Assembly: GCA_951813255.1 (NCBI GenBank)
Contig: OX638353.1
Coordinates: 3,210,782 to 3,274,781, forward strand
Direction of reading: 5' to 3'
DNA length: 64,000 nt
Origin: an uncultured Dehalococcoidia bacterium
GTDB lineage: Bacteria > Chloroflexota > Dehalococcoidia > Lucifugimonadales > JAAXIE01
Shown here piece after piece: positions 9,176 through 18,863 of this stretch. The number at the start of each line of letters is the position of its first letter. Within the stretch, counting starts at the first letter, position 1. The translations under genes were made by a program, and so were the position numbers. Under the pieces are notes generated by a model, which saw only the letters and a program-made list of their open reading frames with translations, did not search any database and was not told the DNA's origin.

Positions 9176-11134
9176 ATGGGAAGCGGAAGGTGGATGAGGA
9201 GCGGCTTTATCTACCTGCTGGTGATCATCGCGGTGATCGCCATCTTCTACATTCTCATTCCCCGGGGAGTGGGAGGGGAGCCGAAGCCTCTCAGCACCGT
9301 CATCGCTGACGCGGCCGCTGTGCCCCCTCGGATTAGTGAGATCGAGGTCTCTGCAGAAAAGCTGACCGTCACCACCGCCGGTGGAGAGAAGTATACGAGC
9401 CGCATTGGCGGAAACGCCGATCTTGAAGAACTCCTCCAAGGCGAGGGTATCTCTCTCAAAGACACTCCCATACAGATTACCCACAAGGGTTCTGGAGGCT
9501 TTGGCGGCTTCTTCCGTATCCTGGTTAGCTTCCTTCCCCTCATATTCTTTGGTGCTCTGATCCTCTTCATGATGCGTCAAGCCCAAGGCAGCAACAACCA
9601 GACCATGAGCTTCGGCCGCAGCCGGGCCCGCCTCTTCGTGGTCAACAAGCCGAACGTCACTTTCAGCGATGTTGCTGGAGTGGAAGAAGCTAAATACGAA
9701 CTCGAAGAGATAGTCGAATTCCTCAAGTACCCTGAAAGATTTCTCGCCCTCGGAGCCCGGATACCCACCGGTGTCCTGTTGGTAGGCCCCCCCGGTACAG
9801 GCAAGACGCTGCTGGCTAGGGCGGTGGCGGGAGAAGCAGGCGTACCGTTCTTCTCCATCAGTGGCAGTGAGTTCGTAGAGATGTTCGTCGGTGTTGGCGC
9901 CGCTCGTGTTCGCGACCTGTTCGACCAAGCGAAGCGTAACTCTCCCTGCATCGTGTTCGTGGACGAAATCGACGCCGTGGGACGCCATCGTGGTGCGGGC
10001 CTCGGAGGTGGGCACGATGAAAGGGAGCAGACCCTGAACCAGATTCTGGTGGAGATGGACGGCTTCGACACCGGCGTGAATATCATCGTTGTCGCAGCTA
10101 CCAACCGCCCCGATATCCTTGATCCTGCCCTCCTGCGCCCCGGGCGATTCGATCGTCGAGTGGTCCTGGACCTCCCCGATATGTCTGGGCGCAAGGCCAT
10201 CTTGGATGTACATGTGAAGGGCAAACCCCTCGCCCCGGATGTGGATGCTGAGGTGGTGGCCAAGCAGACCCCGGGCTTCAGTGGAGCCGATTTGTCCAAC
10301 TTGGTGAACGAGGCCGCCCTGCTGGCGGCTCGCGCCAACAAGAAAGCCATCAACCTGAATGAATTTCAAGAAGCGGTGGACCGGGTCATGGCTGGCCCTG
10401 AGCGCAGAAGTCGCCTCATCAGTGCCCGTCAGAAAGAGGTCACTGCCTACCACGAGGCGGGACATGCGTTGGTGGGCTGGAGCCTGCCCCATGCCGATAA
10501 GGTCCACAAAATCTCCATCATCAGCCGTGGCACCATGGGTGGGTACACCCGTTTCCTGCCCGCTGAGGACCGCGTCCTGTGGACCCGTGCGCAGTTCAAG
10601 GACATGATGACTACTGCCATGGGTGGGCGCGTTGCCGAGCTTGTGACCTTCGGTGAGATAGAAATCACCACCGGTGCCAGCAACGATCTCGAAACGGCCA
10701 CTAGGCTGGCCAAGGATATGGTGACCCGATATGGGATGAGCGAGAAGCTGGGCCCCCGCACCTTTGGCCGTCGTGAAGAAATGGTCTTCTTGGGCCGGGA
10801 GATATCGGAACAGCGGGACTACAGCGACAAGGTGGCCGAGGAGATCGACCAGGAAGTGCACACCTTGGTGCAGACTTCGTACGATCAAGCCAAGGATATT
10901 CTGACTGACAAGAAAGACAGCTTGGAGCGCATCGCCAAGTACCTGATCCAGTACGAGACAGTAGAGGGTGAGCAGTTGGACCGGTTGTTCGAGGGTCCGT
11001 TGCCTCCGTCGGAAGAGATGCCCGCTAGGCCCTCCGCTCCCACGCCTCCTCCATATTCAGGGCCCGCGGTGGCCCACCCCGCTCCTGCCATGCCGTCCCA
11101 GCATAACCCCAACGCCACAGCAGGGGACGCCTAG
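9176..11134 (+). CDS. ftsH: ATP-dependent zinc metalloprotease FtsH
   Basis: Membrane-anchored AAA+ protease that degrades misfolded membrane and regulatory proteins. Two transmembrane helices lie near residues 9-25 and 108-127 with an extracytoplasmic domain between. The AAA module has Walker A GPPGTGKT (204-211), Walker [10 protein letters not shown] and an SRH with arginines in RPGRFDRRV. The zinc motif HEAGH is at 426-430. The C-terminus is Pro-rich. The length of 652 aa is typical. The ribosome site is poor, and repeat array A lies just upstream. It is followed by a clear terminator hairpin, so it is probably monocistronic. Confidence 0.97.
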   Translation: MGSGRWMRSGFIYLLVIIAVIAIFYILIPRGVGGEPKPLSTVIADAAAVPPRISEIEVSAEKLTVTTAGGEKYTSRIGGNADLEELLQGEGISLKDTPIQITHKGSGGFGGFFRILVSFLPLIFFGALILFMMRQAQGSNNQTMSFGRSRARLFVVNKPNVTFSDVAGVEEAKYELEEIVEFLKYPERFLALGARIPTGVLLVGPPGTGKTLLARAVAGEAGVPFFSISGSEFVEMFVGVGAARVRDLFDQAKRNSPCIVFVDEIDAVGRHRGAGLGGGHDEREQTLNQILVEMDGFDTGVNIIVVAATNRPDILDPALLRPGRFDRRVVLDLPDMSGRKAILDVHVKGKPLAPDVDAEVVAKQTPGFSGADLSNLVNEAALLAARANKKAINLNEFQEAVDRVMAGPERRSRLISARQKEVTAYHEAGHALVGWSLPHADKVHKISIISRGTMGGYTRFLPAEDRVLWTRAQFKDMMTTAMGGRVAELVTFGEIEITTGASNDLETATRLAKDMVTRYGMSEKLGPRTFGRREEMVFLGREISEQRDYSDKVAEEIDQEVHTLVQTSYDQAKDILTDKKDSLERIAKYLIQYETVEGEQLDRLFEGPLPPSEEMPARPSAPTPPPYSGPAVAHPAPAMPSQHNPNATAGDA

Positions 11135-11170
11135 ACGACACCGCAGCCACGTGGTAAACCAGCACCAAAG

Positions 11171-11201
11171 CTCCTGCCAAATCCTGGCGGGAGTTCCTTC
11201 G
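11171..11201 (+). terminator. ftsH terminator
   Basis: A 9-bp stem (CTCCTGCCA / TGGCGGGAG, one G-T pair) with a 5-nt loop lies 37 bp after the ftsH stop and is followed by the T-rich TTCCTTCGTT. Confidence 0.65.
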
Positions 11202-11274
11202 TTAAACCGCCGATGAGGCATCCTGTTTCGTTACCCTCTTTGGTCTTGGATGCCTGGTGAAGCCTACGCGAGCG

Positions 11275-11766
11275 TTAGACTCGGCCGAAGTCTTTGGGTA
11301 CGAGGCGAACGGCTCGCAGCACTACATCGAAGTTGTCAGCTAGAAACACCCCTACGACAGAACCCTCAATGGTCTCGTCTGGTGCCAGGATGGAGAACTC
11401 CTGGACGTTGGCCAAGGCTGCGGAGCAGGCCATCATCACCAGCAGGGTGCCGAGGAGCAACCCACCCATGGGATTGATCCATCCCAGCTTGATTGCTCCC
11501 AGTGCCTTGGCCACCGCCGAGCTGGCGATCAAACCCAAGAGTACTATTACTACCAGCACCAGAATGAACCCACCGACTTCCTGTGTCTTCTCGTCGTCGG
11601 TGAGGAGTTCGAATATGGGTGTCAGCGCGTTCCCGATGCGGCTGGCCAGCGCTATACCTATGACGACTGCCACAAAGGAGGCAGCCGCCTGTATCAAGCC
11701 AAAGCGGTAACCGAATATCGCCCCGACGGCGATGAGAATCAGCAGTACTACGTCAAGCCAATTCAT
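11275..11766 (-). CDS. CvpA family inner-membrane protein
   Basis: Protein of 163 aa beginning NWLDVVLLILIAVGAIFGYRFG, the hallmark start of CvpA/colicin V production family proteins. Four hydrophobic segments are visible (about 3-20, 25-42, 64-85 and 99-119). The role of CvpA is poorly defined; it is linked to envelope homeostasis. It is convergent with ftsH and divergent from the deacetylase gene at 11956. It reads as a single-gene unit. Confidence 0.85.
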   Translation of the reverse strand: MNWLDVVLLILIAVGAIFGYRFGLIQAAASFVAVVIGIALASRIGNALTPIFELLTDDEKTQEVGGFILVLVVIVLLGLIASSAVAKALGAIKLGWINPMGGLLLGTLLVMMACSAALANVQEFSILAPDETIEGSVVGVFLADNFDVVLRAVRLVPKDFGRV

Positions 11767-11955
11767 AGGTGATGCCTATCTGAGTATACCCGTGCTAATG
11801 CACATAACCAAGTTCTATTGCTCGACCAGTTTGGATATGTTTTGCATGCCGTATTACTAAGAATGGGCTGCCAATCGCCAGTGGCGTGGGCAACAGTACC
11901 CGCGCTAATATGTCGTGACGCGTATCTCGACAAAAACCCCTAGGAGGACCCGATA

Positions 11956-12834
11956 ATGCCGAATCCAAGGGCTGAGTACTCCCCCATTCACCATCGCCCA
12001 ACTCTGAAGTTGCCAGACAATGCTCGTCTGGCCGTCTGGCCTGTGGTGAATGTGGAGGAATGGGACATCAACTCTCCCATGGCCCGCACCGTCCTTCCAT
12101 CTCCCCAAGGCGTGCCTACATTGCCAGACATTCCCAACTACAGCTGGTTCGACTACGGTCTACGCGTAGGATTCTGGCGCATGAAGAGTGTTCTAGACCG
12201 ACACGGGATACGCGCTACCCTGAGCGTGAACGCCGCCGTTTGCGGTCATTACCCGCAAGTTATCAGTGAGACGGTGGCCAGTGGATGGGAGATGCTGGGG
12301 CATGGATTCATCCAGCGGGTTATGAACCTGGAAGAAGACGAAAGAGATGTGATCCGCCGCAGCATGGAGACTATTGAAGCAGCCGCAGGGAAGAAGCCAC
12401 GGGGCTGGATGGGCCCCGGCTTGGGCGAAACCTTTGAGACCCCGGACCTGCTGGCGGAAGAGGGAATCGAGTACGTCTGCGACTGGGTGAACGACGACCA
12501 GCCCTACTATATGAAGGTGCGTAGAGGCACCCTGGTATCCATCCCATACACCGTGGAGCTGAACGACATTCCCATTCACATTGTGCAGCACCACCGTTCT
12601 CGAGAGCTGATGGACAGGGCTATCGATGCCTTCGATACCCTCTACCGAGAGGGAGCGGAGAGCGCCCGAGTGATGTGCGTTTCAACCCACCCCTATATCA
12701 CCGGGGCAGCCCACCGCATTCGGTACTACGACGAGCTGTGGCGGTACATCAAGGGCCATCCAGGAGTCTGGTTCTGCACAGGCAGCGAGATACTCGACTG
12801 GTATGTCGCGCAGGCCGGCAGACCGGTGAGCTAA
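11956..12834 (+). CDS. Polysaccharide deacetylase family protein (PuuE-like)
   Basis: Protein of 292 aa of the carbohydrate esterase 4/NodB-like fold. The N-terminal region (LAVWPVVNVEEWDIN) and the segment WEMLGHGFIQRVMNLEEDE match the PuuE/allantoinase-like subgroup that hydrolyses C-N bonds of small amides rather than cell-wall glycans. No signal peptide is seen, which favours a cytoplasmic role. TAGGAGGACCCGATA gives a good ribosome site before the ATG. The next gene, a CoA-transferase, lies 146 bp on and could share a catabolic role. Confidence 0.8.
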   Translation: MPNPRAEYSPIHHRPTLKLPDNARLAVWPVVNVEEWDINSPMARTVLPSPQGVPTLPDIPNYSWFDYGLRVGFWRMKSVLDRHGIRATLSVNAAVCGHYPQVISETVASGWEMLGHGFIQRVMNLEEDERDVIRRSMETIEAAAGKKPRGWMGPGLGETFETPDLLAEEGIEYVCDWVNDDQPYYMKVRRGTLVSIPYTVELNDIPIHIVQHHRSRELMDRAIDAFDTLYREGAESARVMCVSTHPYITGAAHRIRYYDELWRYIKGHPGVWFCTGSEILDWYVAQAGRPVS

Positions 12835-12980
12835 CCTGACGTTACGGTTGTGCTATCCTACCCCGGCACGCACGAGCCGACCCTCGACCAGCAGTATGAG
12901 AGGGTTAAGTAAGGTAGAAGGTGCGATAGGGGCAGCGGTCACCGCAGCAAGAAACAGGCGCATTGAGGGAGTACACGACT

Positions 12981-14204
12981 ATGTCCGGAGCGAATGGTAT
13001 GTTGGCCTTGGAAGGCATGCGGGTGCTGGACTGCACCCAGATAATGGCGGGCCCATTCTGTACATTGCTGCTGGCTGACATGGGCGCCGACGTAATCAAG
13101 ATTGAGCGCCCCGAGGGCGGGGATGACATTCGCCACACCGGCCCTTTCATCGATGACTGGTCTGCTCCCTTCCTTGGCGTCAACCGCAACAAGCGCAGCG
13201 TGGCCCTTGACCTGCGTTCCGACGCCGGGCGAGGGATTTTTAAGAAGCTGGTGTCCAGCTCCGATGTGATGGTGCAGAACTTCCGTCCCGGCACTCTGCA
13301 GCGTATGGGGCTATCCTACAGCGATCTCCAGCCCATTCGTCCTGAACTCATTTATTGCTCCATCTCCGGCTTTGGCAACACCGGTCCCTACAGCCACCGT
13401 GGAGGCTTCGACTTGGTGGCCCAAGGTATGAGCGGGCTCATGAGCTTCACCGGCATGCCCGATAGCCCGCCGGTGAAGGTGGGAGTACCCATCACCGACC
13501 TCAACGCCGGCATGTATTCCGCCTATGGCATCCTTACCGCCTATATCCATAGGCTGAAGACGGGCAAGGGACAGGAAGTAGATGCGTCCCTTATTGAGTC
13601 GGGCATTGCCTATACCTTCTGGGAATCGGCCTCTTATTTCAATACTGGTCAAGTGCCGGAGCCCCTGGGATCGGCCCACCGCCTGTCCGCGCCCTACCAA
13701 GCACTCCGTACTGAGGACGGGCATATGAACTTGGGCGCAGCCAACCAGCGTACTTGGGAGGCCTTCTGCCGTGCCGTAGGTCTGGAGGACCTGTTGAACG
13801 ACGAGCGGTTCGCCACCAACATCGACAGGAAGGCACGGGATAAGGAGTTGGCGGATCTCCTGGAAGAGACTCTGAGCACCCAGCCGACGTCGTATTGGGT
13901 GGACTTGTTGGAAGGGGCGGGAGTGCCTGCCGGGCCCATCTACAACTTAGACCAGGTGTACAACGATCCCCATGTGCAGGCCCGGAATATGGTGGTGGAA
14001 CTGGAAGACCCGCGTCTCGGGGTCATCAAGCATATCGGCGTGCCGGTGAAACTCTCAGGCACCCCCGGCAGTATCAGACACCGTGCCCCCGACTTGGGAG
14101 AACATAGCCGCGAGGTGCTGTTAGAGGCCGGTTACACCCCTGCAGAGGTGGAGAACTTCGTAGAGCACGGGACGATCCGCGTACCCGCCGCGCAGCCGAT
14201 TTAG
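12981..14204 (+). CDS. Family III CoA-transferase (CaiB/BaiF)
   Basis: Class III acyl-CoA transferase that moves CoA between carboxylic acids; the family includes formyl-CoA, carnitine and succinyl-CoA:substrate transferases. Family features are LEGMRVLDCTQIMAGPFCTLLLADMGADVIKIE at the N-terminus, NRNKRSVALDL, and GGFDLVAQGMSG, which should contain the catalytic Asp. The frame extends to a TTG at 12963, but ATG 12981 has GAGGGAG about 9 nt upstream, giving 407 aa. The substrate cannot be told from sequence. This family is strongly expanded in SAR202-type genomes (general knowledge). Confidence 0.9.
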   Translation: MSGANGMLALEGMRVLDCTQIMAGPFCTLLLADMGADVIKIERPEGGDDIRHTGPFIDDWSAPFLGVNRNKRSVALDLRSDAGRGIFKKLVSSSDVMVQNFRPGTLQRMGLSYSDLQPIRPELIYCSISGFGNTGPYSHRGGFDLVAQGMSGLMSFTGMPDSPPVKVGVPITDLNAGMYSAYGILTAYIHRLKTGKGQEVDASLIESGIAYTFWESASYFNTGQVPEPLGSAHRLSAPYQALRTEDGHMNLGAANQRTWEAFCRAVGLEDLLNDERFATNIDRKARDKELADLLEETLSTQPTSYWVDLLEGAGVPAGPIYNLDQVYNDPHVQARNMVVELEDPRLGVIKHIGVPVKLSGTPGSIRHRAPDLGEHSREVLLEAGYTPAEVENFVEHGTIRVPAAQPI

Positions 14205-14327
14205 AGGAATGAGCTTGCCCCTCCTCTTGGGGTGGACCGATCGTCATTCCAAATGAGGGCTGAACCAGTCTTATCGGTTTCCGCCGCTGTGATGGGATCA
14301 ATGCCGAACGGTCAGGATGTGCACCCC

Positions 14328-15254
14328 CTATGCTGTGGCGGTACGACCTCGACTCGGCACTCCTCGGGATTCCGACTCTCGCTTCGGCACTCTCTCAGGT
14401 TTGCGAGTCCGTCCCCACCAGAACACGAGTCCGTTGTATATCAGCAGTGACAGCAGCGCGACCAATGCACCGCCTATGGCATCCACGATGTAGTGGTTGC
14501 CGGTCAGGGTTATGGCAAAGAAGGTCAGCGCAGGGTAGGAAATTCCACAGACTTTGAGCAACAGGGTTGCCCCTAGCGGTCCTCGAGTGTTCCAGAATAG
14601 GATGCCGAACAGGACCGTCCATCCGAAGTGCAGGCTGGGCATCGCGGCGTAGGCGTTGTAGAAGAAGGCCATCTCCCGGCCGCCGTAGATGGCAGGTCCG
14701 TATTCCGCTATAGCGTCGATGAGGCCAAACTCAGGACCCAACATGCGTGGCGGAGTCAACGGGAAGAAGATGAACACCAGCAGAGCTACCACAAAGCTGG
14801 TGAGTATCACGTTGCGGTAGAAAACGTAGCGAGGACGGTCCCGCAGGTAGAAGATGACTGCAGTCGCTGCGATGACTGGGAAGAAAGTCAGTATGTATGC
14901 CCAGTTCAGGGTAACCACCAGCCATTCGGCATGCTCGATTGCCCAACCCTGCCAAACGGGCTCCCAGAAGAAATGGAGCTTTTGTTCCAGTTCCACTGTT
15001 TTGTGGGCGTTGTCGGTGGCTACCGATACCACATCACCGAGGATCACCTTGCGGGCGAACATGTAAACCAGATAGGTGGTCGTGGCGATTATCAGCTCGC
15101 GGATGTTCCACAGAAAGCGGGCTGGCGTTGATTGGCCTAGCCTGTTGAAGGCCGGTTGTTGCGGGAACTGCGCGAGTGAGATGTGGGAACGCATTCCCCA
15201 AGCCCTTATGACCCCGAACTTTGACGATGCCTTCGCACCGTTCTGAGTAATCAT
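14328..15254 (-). CDS. PAP2-type membrane phosphatase / Aur1-like
   Basis: Integral membrane protein of the PAP2/inositolphosphoryl-transferase (Aur1-like) superfamily. The catalytic signatures are AAMPSLHFGW (C2, PSxH) and GNHYIVDAIGG (C3, HxxxD). Five to six hydrophobic helices are visible. It would act on lipid phosphates or transfer phospho-head groups at the membrane. The frame is open to 15365, but that start sits inside the terminator at 15359-15397, so I place the start at ATG 15254 (308 aa). The C-terminus is basic (RTRKPERVPKRESESR). Confidence 0.8.
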   Translation of the reverse strand: MITQNGAKASSKFGVIRAWGMRSHISLAQFPQQPAFNRLGQSTPARFLWNIRELIIATTTYLVYMFARKVILGDVVSVATDNAHKTVELEQKLHFFWEPVWQGWAIEHAEWLVVTLNWAYILTFFPVIAATAVIFYLRDRPRYVFYRNVILTSFVVALLVFIFFPLTPPRMLGPEFGLIDAIAEYGPAIYGGREMAFFYNAYAAMPSLHFGWTVLFGILFWNTRGPLGATLLLKVCGISYPALTFFAITLTGNHYIVDAIGGALVALLSLLIYNGLVFWWGRTRKPERVPKRESESRGVPSRGRTATA

Positions 15255-15344
15255 GAGCGTATTCCCTGGGGCTATAGAGATTGTTCGAATAGTGCGCGGT
15301 TGTTCGTTGGGTTGGGCGTAAATTTTAATGTAAAGATCAGCAGA

Positions 15345-15397
15345 AAGAAAGCAATTCACTCCCACTCTCCGGATCGAGTTGCGCCGGAGAGTGGGAG
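15345..15397 (-). terminator. Rho-independent terminator of the CoxL-like gene
   Basis: A perfect 14-bp stem (15359-15372 CTCCCACTCTCCGG with 15384-15397) and an 11-nt loop lie 15 bp beyond the stop at 15412. In the minus-strand direction the stem is followed by GAATTGCTTTCTTTC. It separates the molybdoenzyme from the PAP2 gene. Confidence 0.85.
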
Positions 15398-15411
15398 CTC
15401 GTTCCGTTGTA

Positions 15412-17754
15412 CTAGCCTTGGGCTTCTTCGATGGCGCGCCGTACCCGGTCGGGGGTGAGAGGCATTTCGATGTGCATCACTCCCAAAGGAGCAAGGGCGT
15501 CTACCGTGGCGTTGACCAATGCTGGAGGCATGCCCACTGTAGGACCCTCGCCCATGCCCTTCACACCCAAAGGGTTGAGGTGGGTGGGTGTGACGACGGT
15601 CTCAGTGACGAAGGAGGGCACCATCTCCGCGGTCGGCAGTCCGTAGTCCAGAAGTGAGCCGGTGGCGAGCTGGCCCGAGTCGTCGTAGACTATTTGCTCG
15701 CACATGGCTTGGCCCAAACCCTGTACTGCTCCTCCGTGTATCTGGGCTTCGACAATCTGGGGGTTTACCACCACACCTTGGTCGTCGATGCAGAACAGGT
15801 CCCGTATGTCCACGTCGCCCGTGTCCACGTCGACCTCTACCACTGCCACATAGGTGCCGGAACTGAAGGTGACGCCTGTGGGCTGGAAGAAGGAGCTTTC
15901 GTCCAAGCCGTACTCTACGTCCGCCGGCCTAGCGCCGATCCGGTGGGCTGCACCGATGATCTCTGCCATGGTCACACGGGAGTCGGGCCGTCCCTGTACC
16001 GAGCAGGCTCCGCCTTCGTAGACCACCTGCTCCACGGCCACTCCCAGCCTGAAGGCTGCCACGCGTATCATCTTGGAGCGTATTTTGTGAGCGGCATTGT
16101 GTATGGCGGGGCCTCCCACGGCCATGCTGCGACTGGCAAAAGTGCCGATGCCGTGGGCCACCAAGCTGGTGTCGCCAGCGACTACCCTAATGCTTTCCAC
16201 GGGTATCTCCAGCACCTCGGCAGCCACTTGGGCTAGGGTGGTTTCCAAGCCTTGGCCGTGGGGCGAGGCGCCTGTGAATATCGTGACATTTCCACCGCGA
16301 TCAATGAGTACGCGGCCCCACTCCCAAGCGCTGCTGTTTGGGTCGGTGGCCCCAGGGCCGATGCCTCCTGACTTGAGCCAGGAACTGATGCCCACTCCCA
16401 AGTAGCGGCCCTCCTGGCGCAGGCGTGCCTGTTCATCGCGCAGGCTGGAGTATCCCGACACCTGCAGTGCCTTCTCCAAAGCCGCGCCGTAGTCGCCGCT
16501 GTCGTAGATATCGCCCGAAGGCGTTTTGTAGGGGAAGGATTCAGGAGGGATGAAGTTGCGCCGCCGTAGCTCCGCCGGGTCCATGTCCAACTCACGGGCT
16601 AGGATGTCCATAGCCCTCTCGATGAGGTGAATGCCCTCGGTGCGACCGGCCCCACGATAGGGGGCTTCAGGGGTGCGGTGGGTGTACACGGCGTGTACTT
16701 CCAAGTCTACTTCCGGTATCGCGTAAGCCCCGACGCAGGACATAACCGAGCCCATCGAGAGGCTAGTTTCGGGGCCCTTAGGGTAGGCACCGAGGTCTGC
16801 ATAATGGCGTACCCGCATACCGGTGACCTTTCCCTCGCGGGTCGACGCCAGCTCTACGTGCGAGACCTTACCCCGCGCGTGGGACATGCCTAGGAACTCC
16901 TCGGTGCGGGTTGACACCCACTTCACCGGTGCATCTATCTCCATGGATGCGGCTGCCAGCAGTACGTATTCCGGGTCACCGTGGGCCTTGGGTCCGAATC
17001 CGCCACCCACGTGGGGCGCCACCACGCGTACTTGGTCCTCATGAAGGCGGAGAACCGTGCTGGTCTGTTCCTTCAGGTCATGGGGCGTCTGGGTACTGGC
17101 GTGGATGGTGAGGGTGTTGGTGCGGTGGTCCCATTGCGCGATTCCAGCCCTCGGCTCCATGGGAGTGCCGTGTATGCGCTGGTTCACGACTCGTCGCCGG
17201 ATGATGACCTCGGCCTCCTCAAAGGCTTGGTTGACGTTGGCGGTAGCGGTGCTCCATGCTAGGGCCTCGTTGGCAAAGCCATCGTGCACGGCAGGGGCAT
17301 CGGGCCGCATGGCATCCTCAGGCTCGCCCACGGAGGGGAGTATCTCGTACTCCACGCGCACCAATTCTTCGGCATCCCTCGACTCCAAGCGCTCCCGGGC
17401 CACTACCATGGCCACAATTTCGCCCATATAGCGCACCTTGTCCACGGCCATCATGTAGTAAGGCGGGCGGTTAGAGGCATAGGGCGCCAGCACATGTATA
17501 CCGGGTATGGCGACCAAGGGGTATGTGTTGTAACGGGGATACACATCGCGCCCGGTCAGAACGACCGTCACGTTGGGGTGGGCCGATGCGGCTGATGTGT
17601 CGATGCTGCGTATCCGGGCGTGGGCGTGGGGGCTACGTATGAAGTGGGCCCACTGTGTGCCTGCGATCTGGATATCGTCAGAATAAGCCCCTTGACCCAA
17701 GAGATGAGGGCGATCTTCCATTCGCTTGACACTCTGACCAATCACTAGGGCCAT
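15412..17754 (-). CDS. Xanthine dehydrogenase family molybdopterin-binding subunit (CoxL-like)
   Basis: Catalytic large subunit (780 aa) of the xanthine oxidase/CO-dehydrogenase family, hydroxylating or oxidising a substrate at a Mo-cytosine dinucleotide centre. Recognisable blocks are IGQSVKRMEDRPHLLGQGAYSDDI at the N-terminus, GGGFGPK, and the active-site loop PYRGAGR. True CO dehydrogenase has AYRCSFR here, so this is a form II-like or other hydroxylase. No FAD (CoxM) or 2Fe-2S (CoxS) subunit gene is adjacent. AGGAGGTGAGCC precedes the ATG. The substrate is unknown. Confidence 0.9.
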   Translation of the reverse strand: MALVIGQSVKRMEDRPHLLGQGAYSDDIQIAGTQWAHFIRSPHAHARIRSIDTSAASAHPNVTVVLTGRDVYPRYNTYPLVAIPGIHVLAPYASNRPPYYMMAVDKVRYMGEIVAMVVARERLESRDAEELVRVEYEILPSVGEPEDAMRPDAPAVHDGFANEALAWSTATANVNQAFEEAEVIIRRRVVNQRIHGTPMEPRAGIAQWDHRTNTLTIHASTQTPHDLKEQTSTVLRLHEDQVRVVAPHVGGGFGPKAHGDPEYVLLAAASMEIDAPVKWVSTRTEEFLGMSHARGKVSHVELASTREGKVTGMRVRHYADLGAYPKGPETSLSMGSVMSCVGAYAIPEVDLEVHAVYTHRTPEAPYRGAGRTEGIHLIERAMDILARELDMDPAELRRRNFIPPESFPYKTPSGDIYDSGDYGAALEKALQVSGYSSLRDEQARLRQEGRYLGVGISSWLKSGGIGPGATDPNSSAWEWGRVLIDRGGNVTIFTGASPHGQGLETTLAQVAAEVLEIPVESIRVVAGDTSLVAHGIGTFASRSMAVGGPAIHNAAHKIRSKMIRVAAFRLGVAVEQVVYEGGACSVQGRPDSRVTMAEIIGAAHRIGARPADVEYGLDESSFFQPTGVTFSSGTYVAVVEVDVDTGDVDIRDLFCIDDQGVVVNPQIVEAQIHGGAVQGLGQAMCEQIVYDDSGQLATGSLLDYGLPTAEMVPSFVTETVVTPTHLNPLGVKGMGEGPTVGMPPALVNATVDALAPLGVMHIEMPLTPDRVRRAIEEAQG

Positions 17755-18059
17755 GGCTCACCTCCTACCTTGGGGGCCTCGGGCTTTGGGGACCTGGGGT
17801 ATGGCCTCGCTGAAACGTGGCCCGATGCTAAACCAAGGCTGCGTTGGACGCAAGCTGCCCCCGACCCCGATACGGTGCGGGCCACAGCGACTTTCGAGAA
17901 ACCCAAGCGGTTGGCGGCGGGGATTGAACATAGGCTGATCAAGGGGCTGATCGATAGGCAGGTAGTGGTCCACGACGGTGGGCAAACTGCGGAGCATCGG
18001 GAGAGGGCGCTGCAGCGGGTGAAGGGGGTAGTGCAGGGTGCAACAGGGTACTGCAAGAG
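17755..18059. other. Intergenic, no supported gene
   Basis: The gap begins with the ribosome site of the CoxL-like gene. Open frames on both strands have no family similarity and look compositional. Degenerate GTAGTGCAGGGTGCAAC and GGGTACTGCAAG words near 18030-18060 lead into array B. Confidence 0.5.
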
Positions 18060-18185
18060 GTGGTGTTTTTGTATCTGCACTGGCAGACTGTTCGTAGCTG
18101 CGGCGAAGATGTTTGTAGCTATTTTCACTGCCAGTACTGCCACAGCCGTAGCTGATTTGTAGCTGGAACGAGACTGCCACAGCTT
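18060..18185. repeat. Repeat array B: GTA(G/T)CTG scaffold with ACTGCCA tag
   Basis: Cores occur at 18071 (GTATCTG), 18094, 18115 (GTAGCTA), 18148 and 18159 (GTAGCTG). The locus tag is ACTG(C/G)CA: a doublet CACTGCCAGTACTGCCACAG at 18126-18145 precedes the paired cores, a third copy follows at 18173-18181, and an inverted copy (TGGCAG) is at 18081. The layout of doublet, paired cores, then tag resembles arrays C and D. It lies between divergent genes. Confidence 0.75.
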
Positions 18186-18863
18186 GTGCCGGTTCTGCGG
18201 CGCAGGGTTCTCGATCGGGTTGATTGATGGCGGCCGGAGTGGTGAGCTGAACCTCTCAAGGGCCATTAGCATTTTGGTTATTTTTGCCATTTGGGTTGCT
18301 GCTGCTCCAACGAAATGCGAGTTGACGCGTGCGTCCCAGCACGGGGTATGGCACCCTTAACGGTACATTAGTTCTGTGGAATCGGCAAGGGGGCGGTGTC
18401 ATGGATGGAGGGAGTGTGGCAGGCTCATAACAGGCAGCACCATGACGAAGAAGCATTGCGCCGTAGTGTTAGAATCTGGGCAATAACGCAACTGGAGTGA
18501 AGCCGATGCTGGAGGCCGTGATGCCTGAGGCCGTTCTGAGGCGTTTCGGTACCTTCGACGCATATTCGAAGGAATGCGCTTCGCTTTCCGAGTGATTAGA
18601 ACATTGTCGATATGTCTTGGATTTGGAGTGGTGTCGGGGGGTTAGCGGCCAGTAGAGGACGGTCAGGTGGTGGGTGTGGATGCGCTGCTTGCCTTTGAAT
18701 TCCAGAGTGGGCACGGCTTAGCTCTCGCAGGGCAATCGGTCGTGAAGTACGACTATCACAGTGGGCCAAACATCGGCTACGGAGATGGTGTTGGTGGGGT
18801 GGATCATTAAGGCTTATGACGGTGTTACACTGCCAATGAAGGGAATGCAGTGACAGGGAGGGA
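18186..18863. other. Intergenic, no supported gene
   Basis: A 680-bp gap before the SDR gene. Only short frames are present, such as a 30-codon frame from 18506. A TACACT element near 18824 could be a -10 for the SDR gene but lacks a good -35. Nothing here is recognisable as RNA or a mobile element. Confidence 0.5.

Noticed and set aside
9134-10888. Minus-strand frame of 584 codons opposite ftsH
   Set aside because: Shadow of ftsH on the opposite strand.
14205-14260. Terminator after the CoA-transferase gene (GGAATGA...TCATTCC with inner CCCC/GGGG)
   Set aside because: The stem is split by a long loop and there is no T run; it looks more like a decayed palindromic repeat.
15365-15412. Start of the PAP2 gene at 15365
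   Set aside because: It lies within the 14-bp terminator stem of the CoxL-like gene; ATG 15254 is a better start.
15412-17754. Aerobic CO dehydrogenase (coxL)
   Set aside because: The active-site loop is PYRGAGR rather than AYRCSFR, and coxM and coxS are not adjacent.
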